Part shown: one piece after another, positions 60,996 to 64,000 of the stretch
How positions within the stretch are numbered: the first letter of the stretch is position 1
Layout of the letters: each line of letters starts with the position of its first letter
Assembly (NCBI GenBank): GCA_031177355.1
Contig: JAPSGR010000001.1
Coordinates: forward strand, 1-64,000
Direction of reading: 5' to 3'
Length of the DNA: 64,000 nt
From: Candidatus Nitrosocosmicus sp.
Lineage (GTDB): Archaea; Thermoproteota; Nitrososphaeria; Nitrososphaerales; Nitrososphaeraceae
Notes under the pieces: model-generated
Told to the model about the DNA's origin: nothing
Databases searched by the model: none
What the model saw: only the letters and a program-made list of their open reading frames with translations
Translations under genes and position numbers: made by a program

Positions 60996-62495
60996 ATGAT
61001 TGATATCTTTTCAACACCCTCTTTAGTAACCATAATTTTGGGCACTGTTGCGCTAATAATACCTATCTTAGATGCTCTCAATAAGGAACGAGGTTCTAAA
61101 AACAAGGTTTATAGTGCTATAGCTTTTGGTGCTCTTGCGCTAGCGTTAGTGGTGGTAATTTTTAGGATCTTTACGGGAGAAAATCTTCCTGCTCTTTCAC
61201 TTACAAATAGTGGTGTAATTGCTGATGATATTTTTGGGGCGTTCTTTTCTATTGCTTTTCTGATAGTTTCCATAATGGTGACTGTTTCCTCATGGAGTTA
61301 TATGAAGAAAAAAAGCAATCATGCTGCATACTATTCGTTAATATTATTGTCTAGTATAGGAATGATCCTTATTGGATATTCAACAGATTTTGTAATGTTG
61401 TTGGTTGCCTGGGAGCTCATGTCAATACCTACATATGCCCTGGCGGCCTTTAACAAGAGAGACCCTGTATCAAATGAAGCGTCTATCAAATACTTTCTCT
61501 TTGGAGCTCTCTCATCTGCTATTATAATTCTAGCAATGGGTATTGTATATGGAATAACTGGAACTACTAATATCTATGATTCAATTGTGGCTATGACTGA
61601 CCTAAATCCTCAGTTGATCCCATTTGCCTTGCTGGCTATTGGTTTGTTTATAGCAGGATTTGGATTTAAGATGGGACTCGTTCCATTTCATATGTGGCTT
61701 CCTGATACCTACTCTGGGGCTCCAACGACTATAGCTACACTACTTGCAGCTGGGACTAAAAAAGCTGGTTTTGCGGCTGCAATCAGGGTAATCGTAATAG
61801 GCTTAATAGCCTTAAATGTACATTGGACACTTACCCTTGCTGTAATAGCTATATTTACAATGACTCTGGGTAACTTGGGCGCTCTAACACAAAAATCACT
61901 TCCGAGAATCTTAGCTTATTCTAGTATTGCTCAGGCAGGTTATATTTTGATTGGTTTATCCGTCGCTCCTTATTCTAATTTTGCCTTGGATGCTTCCTTG
62001 TTGCAAATCATGAACCATGCAGTAATGAAGTCTGCAGCCTTCATAGCCGTTGCTGCAGTTATCATTACTTTAGCAGGGTATACATTAGAAAAGTATAAGG
62101 GATTAGGGTTTAGAATGCCCATTACGGCCTTAGTTCTTGCGATCGCTTTGTTGGCTCTCGCAGGTGTACCTCCTTTAAATGGTTTTTGGGGCAAGTATTT
62201 GATATTTGGAGCTGCGGTAGACAGTGGAGAATTAGTCTGGTGGGGACCCTACCTTGCAATAGCAGGTGTTCTTAATAGTGCATTATCCCTTGGATATTAT
62301 GCATGGATTATAAGAAAAATGTATATGGAAGAAGGGGAAAATCGAGTGAGACAAAAAGAACCAAAACCCATGGTGGCGGTCTTGTTATTTGCGTTGGGAT
62401 TCATGATCATATTTGGAATATGGTATGGTCCATTACTTGACCTGGCGTCCATGGCTGTTCCAAATGACATAGTGAATTTGATTAGCACTAGGTAG
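60996..62495 (+). CDS. nuoN: Complex I antiporter-like subunit NuoN
   Basis: A 499-residue subunit. LLVAWELMSIPTYALAAFNK carries the TM5 Glu, and KMGLVPFHMWLPDTYSGAPTTIATLLAAGTKKAGFAAAIRV carries the TM7-TM8 Lys pair typical of NuoN. The last gene of the operon, 21 bp after nuoL, in the usual archaeal M-L-N order. A T9 tract follows 30 bp after the stop. Confidence 0.95.
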   Translation: MIDIFSTPSLVTIILGTVALIIPILDALNKERGSKNKVYSAIAFGALALALVVVIFRIFTGENLPALSLTNSGVIADDIFGAFFSIAFLIVSIMVTVSSWSYMKKKSNHAAYYSLILLSSIGMILIGYSTDFVMLLVAWELMSIPTYALAAFNKRDPVSNEASIKYFLFGALSSAIIILAMGIVYGITGTTNIYDSIVAMTDLNPQLIPFALLAIGLFIAGFGFKMGLVPFHMWLPDTYSGAPTTIATLLAAGTKKAGFAAAIRVIVIGLIALNVHWTLTLAVIAIFTMTLGNLGALTQKSLPRILAYSSIAQAGYILIGLSVAPYSNFALDASLLQIMNHAVMKSAAFIAVAAVIITLAGYTLEKYKGLGFRMPITALVLAIALLALAGVPPLNGFWGKYLIFGAAVDSGELVWWGPYLAIAGVLNSALSLGYYAWIIRKMYMEEGENRVRQKEPKPMVAVLLFALGFMIIFGIWYGPLLDLASMAVPNDIVNLISTR

Positions 62496-63129
62496 TCATC
62501 AAATAGTTGACACATCATACCTACTTTTTTTTTGAATACTAATGTATCTAATTCTTCTATAGAGGATTAAATGCTCTACCTTTACATTTTAAGGTCTCAA
62601 AAATAACTTTGTTATAGATTGCATATATTGGAAATTCTTCAGGAATGAGAAGATGCTGGATTTACTTTCAAGGTTTTGAAAAAAAATTATAAGGTAGATA
62701 AATATTATAATAGTAGAGCTTCGAACGGCATTCTGTTATACTATGTTCTTAGAACATTTTTAATATCTATATAAATTTGTTCTTTTTTCGAGGTTATAGA
62801 TGAAGAAAAACTACATTTTATATGATTAAAGTATAATGTTTACTAGCAATCATTATCTTTAGAAACACATTGGGGGGTGAGATTAGATCCCCATGTATAG
62901 TATTTGGTTAATGCCTTTTCACACATAAAATTTCATTTGTTATTATGGTAACTTTTTATTTATAAACAATTTATATTTGAGCATGGAAATCTAGCGTAGG
63001 ATCAATCAAGATATATCAAATTTTAGCAAATTATGTCTAAAATATTCTAAATAGGTAACTCCTGATGATATCCACATTATTTGAACCAAACCATGGTATG
63101 CTACCCACAATGGGTTTGATAATATTGTT
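62496..63129. other. Non-coding region after the complex I operon
   Basis: About 630 bp between convergent genes, AT-rich. It holds the T9 terminator of the nuo operon and no credible reading frame or RNA gene. Confidence 0.5.
62525..62533 (+). terminator. T9 tract ending the complex I operon
   Basis: An uninterrupted run of nine T residues on the coding strand lies 30 bp after the nuoN stop. Archaeal RNA polymerase terminates at such tracts without needing a hairpin. Confidence 0.5.
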
Positions 63130-63717
63130 TCAAAGATAATCTTTTAAGGTGCTTGTGTCCTCTTTTACAATTTGTGCTAATTTTTGAATATCTTTAAAAA
63201 ATACCTCTTTTAACTTGATGTTGTATATAGTTGCAGCCGGATGATAAGTTACAAAATATTTATTCGATGAAATTTGCAGAACCTTACCTCTATGTTTATT
63301 CAAATGTTCTAGGCCAAGTAGAGATTTTAATGCAGTTGCGCCCATAATACAAATAATTTTTGGAGAAATTAATTTGATCTCATTTTTGAGGTAGGCATTA
63401 ATGCAAATATCAATCTCTACCTCTGTAGGAACTCTGTTATTAGGCGGCCTACACTTTACTATATTGGTAATATAAACATCTTCTCTGTTTAAGCCCGATT
63501 CAGTTAATGCCTTATCTAAGATCTTTCCTGCACTCCCTACAAATGGAACACCTCTCTCGTCCTCGTTTTTCCCTGGAGCTTCTCCTACTAGTATTATCTT
63601 ATCATGAATATTACCAGTTCCAGGAACAGCATTTATTCTATTTTTTGACAAATCACATAGTATGCAATTGACGATTTGATTTTTTAGGGAGATAAGTGTT
63701 TGGTTTGGATAATTCAA
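63130..63717 (-). CDS. udg: Uracil-DNA glycosylase, type 4 (Fe-S)
   Basis: A 195-residue glycosylase that removes uracil from DNA. The four Fe-S Cys are placed: C18 and C21 (NCILC), C89 (KCRPPNNR) and C105 (EIDICINAY). Motif A is GEAPGKNEDERGVPFVGSAG and motif B is TYHPAA. Length and order match the archaeal UDG4 family. It works upstream of an AP endonuclease such as the Nfo at 2600-3466. The start is ATG 63717. Confidence 0.95.
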   Translation of the reverse strand: MNYPNQTLISLKNQIVNCILCDLSKNRINAVPGTGNIHDKIILVGEAPGKNEDERGVPFVGSAGKILDKALTESGLNREDVYITNIVKCRPPNNRVPTEVEIDICINAYLKNEIKLISPKIICIMGATALKSLLGLEHLNKHRGKVLQISSNKYFVTYHPAATIYNIKLKEVFFKDIQKLAQIVKEDTSTLKDYL

Positions 63718-63859
63718 TACTGTATCTGTAGTGAGTTAATATGATAAAGTTTTTTAGATATCATTGAAGTCAAATATATCTAGCAATAACGGTAACTTTT
63801 TTTAACTGATGAAACTACTAGCACGCTGGAATAGATTACAAAAGAAATTAAAATAGTTA

Positions 63860-64000
63860 TTACTTTGATTCCATCACTGATCCTGATGATAGACCTCCTG
63901 TATCGTTTTGAGAATTAGGTGAGTTTACTGCTGAGTTAGTGGCATTTGACTCCGCTAGATTTACTGATCCTGATGATAGACCTCCTGTATCATTTGAATT
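63860..64000 (-). CDS. C-terminal part of a repeat-containing protein (5' end outside window)
   Basis: The minus-strand frame is open at base 64000 and ends at TAA 63860-63862; 46 residues are visible. Two copies of NDTGGLSSGSV, about 30 residues apart, are separated by an Asn/Ser/Ala-rich linker (NLAESNATNSAVNSPNSQ). The low-complexity composition suggests a surface or exported protein, but the start is not in the window. Confidence 0.55.
   Translation of the reverse strand, partial: NSNDTGGLSSGSVNLAESNATNSAVNSPNSQNDTGGLSSGSVMESK
63866..63990 (-). repeat. Duplicated segment encoding NDTGGLSSGSV
   Basis: ACTGATCCTGATGATAGACC and the bases after it occur twice (starting near 63876 and 63963), nearly identical and in frame. 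The array probably continues beyond the window. Confidence 0.7.

Noticed and set aside
1..64000. CRISPR arrays, rRNA genes and insertion sequences
   Set aside because: Read for regularly spaced repeats, rRNA-like sequence and transposase-like genes; none found.

Overview
The window looks like a chromosomal segment of an AT-rich ammonia-oxidising archaeon of the Nitrososphaeria (Thaumarchaeota), plausibly near Candidatus Nitrosocosmicus. The visible evidence is: an archaeal cluster rpoN-eno-rpsB-MEMO-mevalonate kinase-isopentenyl phosphate kinase-type 2 IPP isomerase-prenyl synthase; an archaeal-type GluRS and GlyRS; an 11-gene complex I operon (nuoABCDHIJKMLN) without nuoEFG; a geranylgeranyl reductase; a tRNA-Ser with an archaeal-style intron; many TTG/GTG starts; and TATA-like boxes about 25-30 bp upstream of starts, as expected for leaderless transcripts. 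No amo, nir or ure genes are in the window, so the lineage is an inference.

Layout. 1-2.3 kb: the tail of an acidic Ca-binding-type secreted protein, an intron-bearing tRNA-Ser and a small C2H2 zinc-finger gene. 2.6-12.1 kb: endonuclease IV, two DUF2382 proteins, GlyRS, a glutaredoxin-like protein, a glutamine amidotransferase, two adjacent apparent pseudo-enzymes (a C39-peptidase-like TPR protein and a ThiI-like THUMP protein) and a glycosyltransferase. 12.1-18.1 kb: an RHH regulator with a divergent partner and clear palindromic operators, a coiled-coil protein, a Cys-rich protein, a Bud32-like kinase and two exported proteins. 18.27-22.68 kb: tRNA-Ala(GGC) followed by a low-coding 4.3-kb segment bounded by a 31-bp direct copy of the tRNA 3' end. 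This is probably an integrated element that has lost, or never had, an integrase; it carries a membrane protein and a zinc-ribbon/TPR protein. 22.8-32.3 kb: accessory genes (VOC protein, small exported and zinc proteins, RHH proteins, a curli-like repeat protein, a DHA2 transporter, an HtrA-like protease, parvulin, GNAT) with long non-coding spacers.

32.6-39.2 kb: a B12-type radical SAM enzyme, Nudix hydrolase, ferredoxin-NADP reductase-like flavoprotein, 1-Cys peroxiredoxin, TlpA-like thioredoxin and tRNA-Leu. 39.3-49.6 kb: the conserved housekeeping and isoprenoid operon ending in gltX and an FAH-fold hydrolase. 50.3-51.5 kb: geranylgeranyl reductase. 51.6-62.5 kb: the complex I operon. 63.1 kb to the end: type 4 uracil-DNA glycosylase and the tail of a second repeat-containing protein.

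The clearest functional link is isoprenoid and lipid synthesis: mvk, ipk, fni and prenyl synthase make C20 chains, the reductase saturates them, and the radical SAM enzyme may modify the core lipid. The most notable new observations are the tRNA-Ala-bounded mini-element, the operator layout of the RHH regulator and its paralogue family, the pair of pseudo-enzymes, an HtrA-like gene whose coding region starts before any usual start codon, and several small Cys-rich genes. No CRISPR array, rRNA or insertion sequence was seen. All calls come from reading the sequence; no database search was run.
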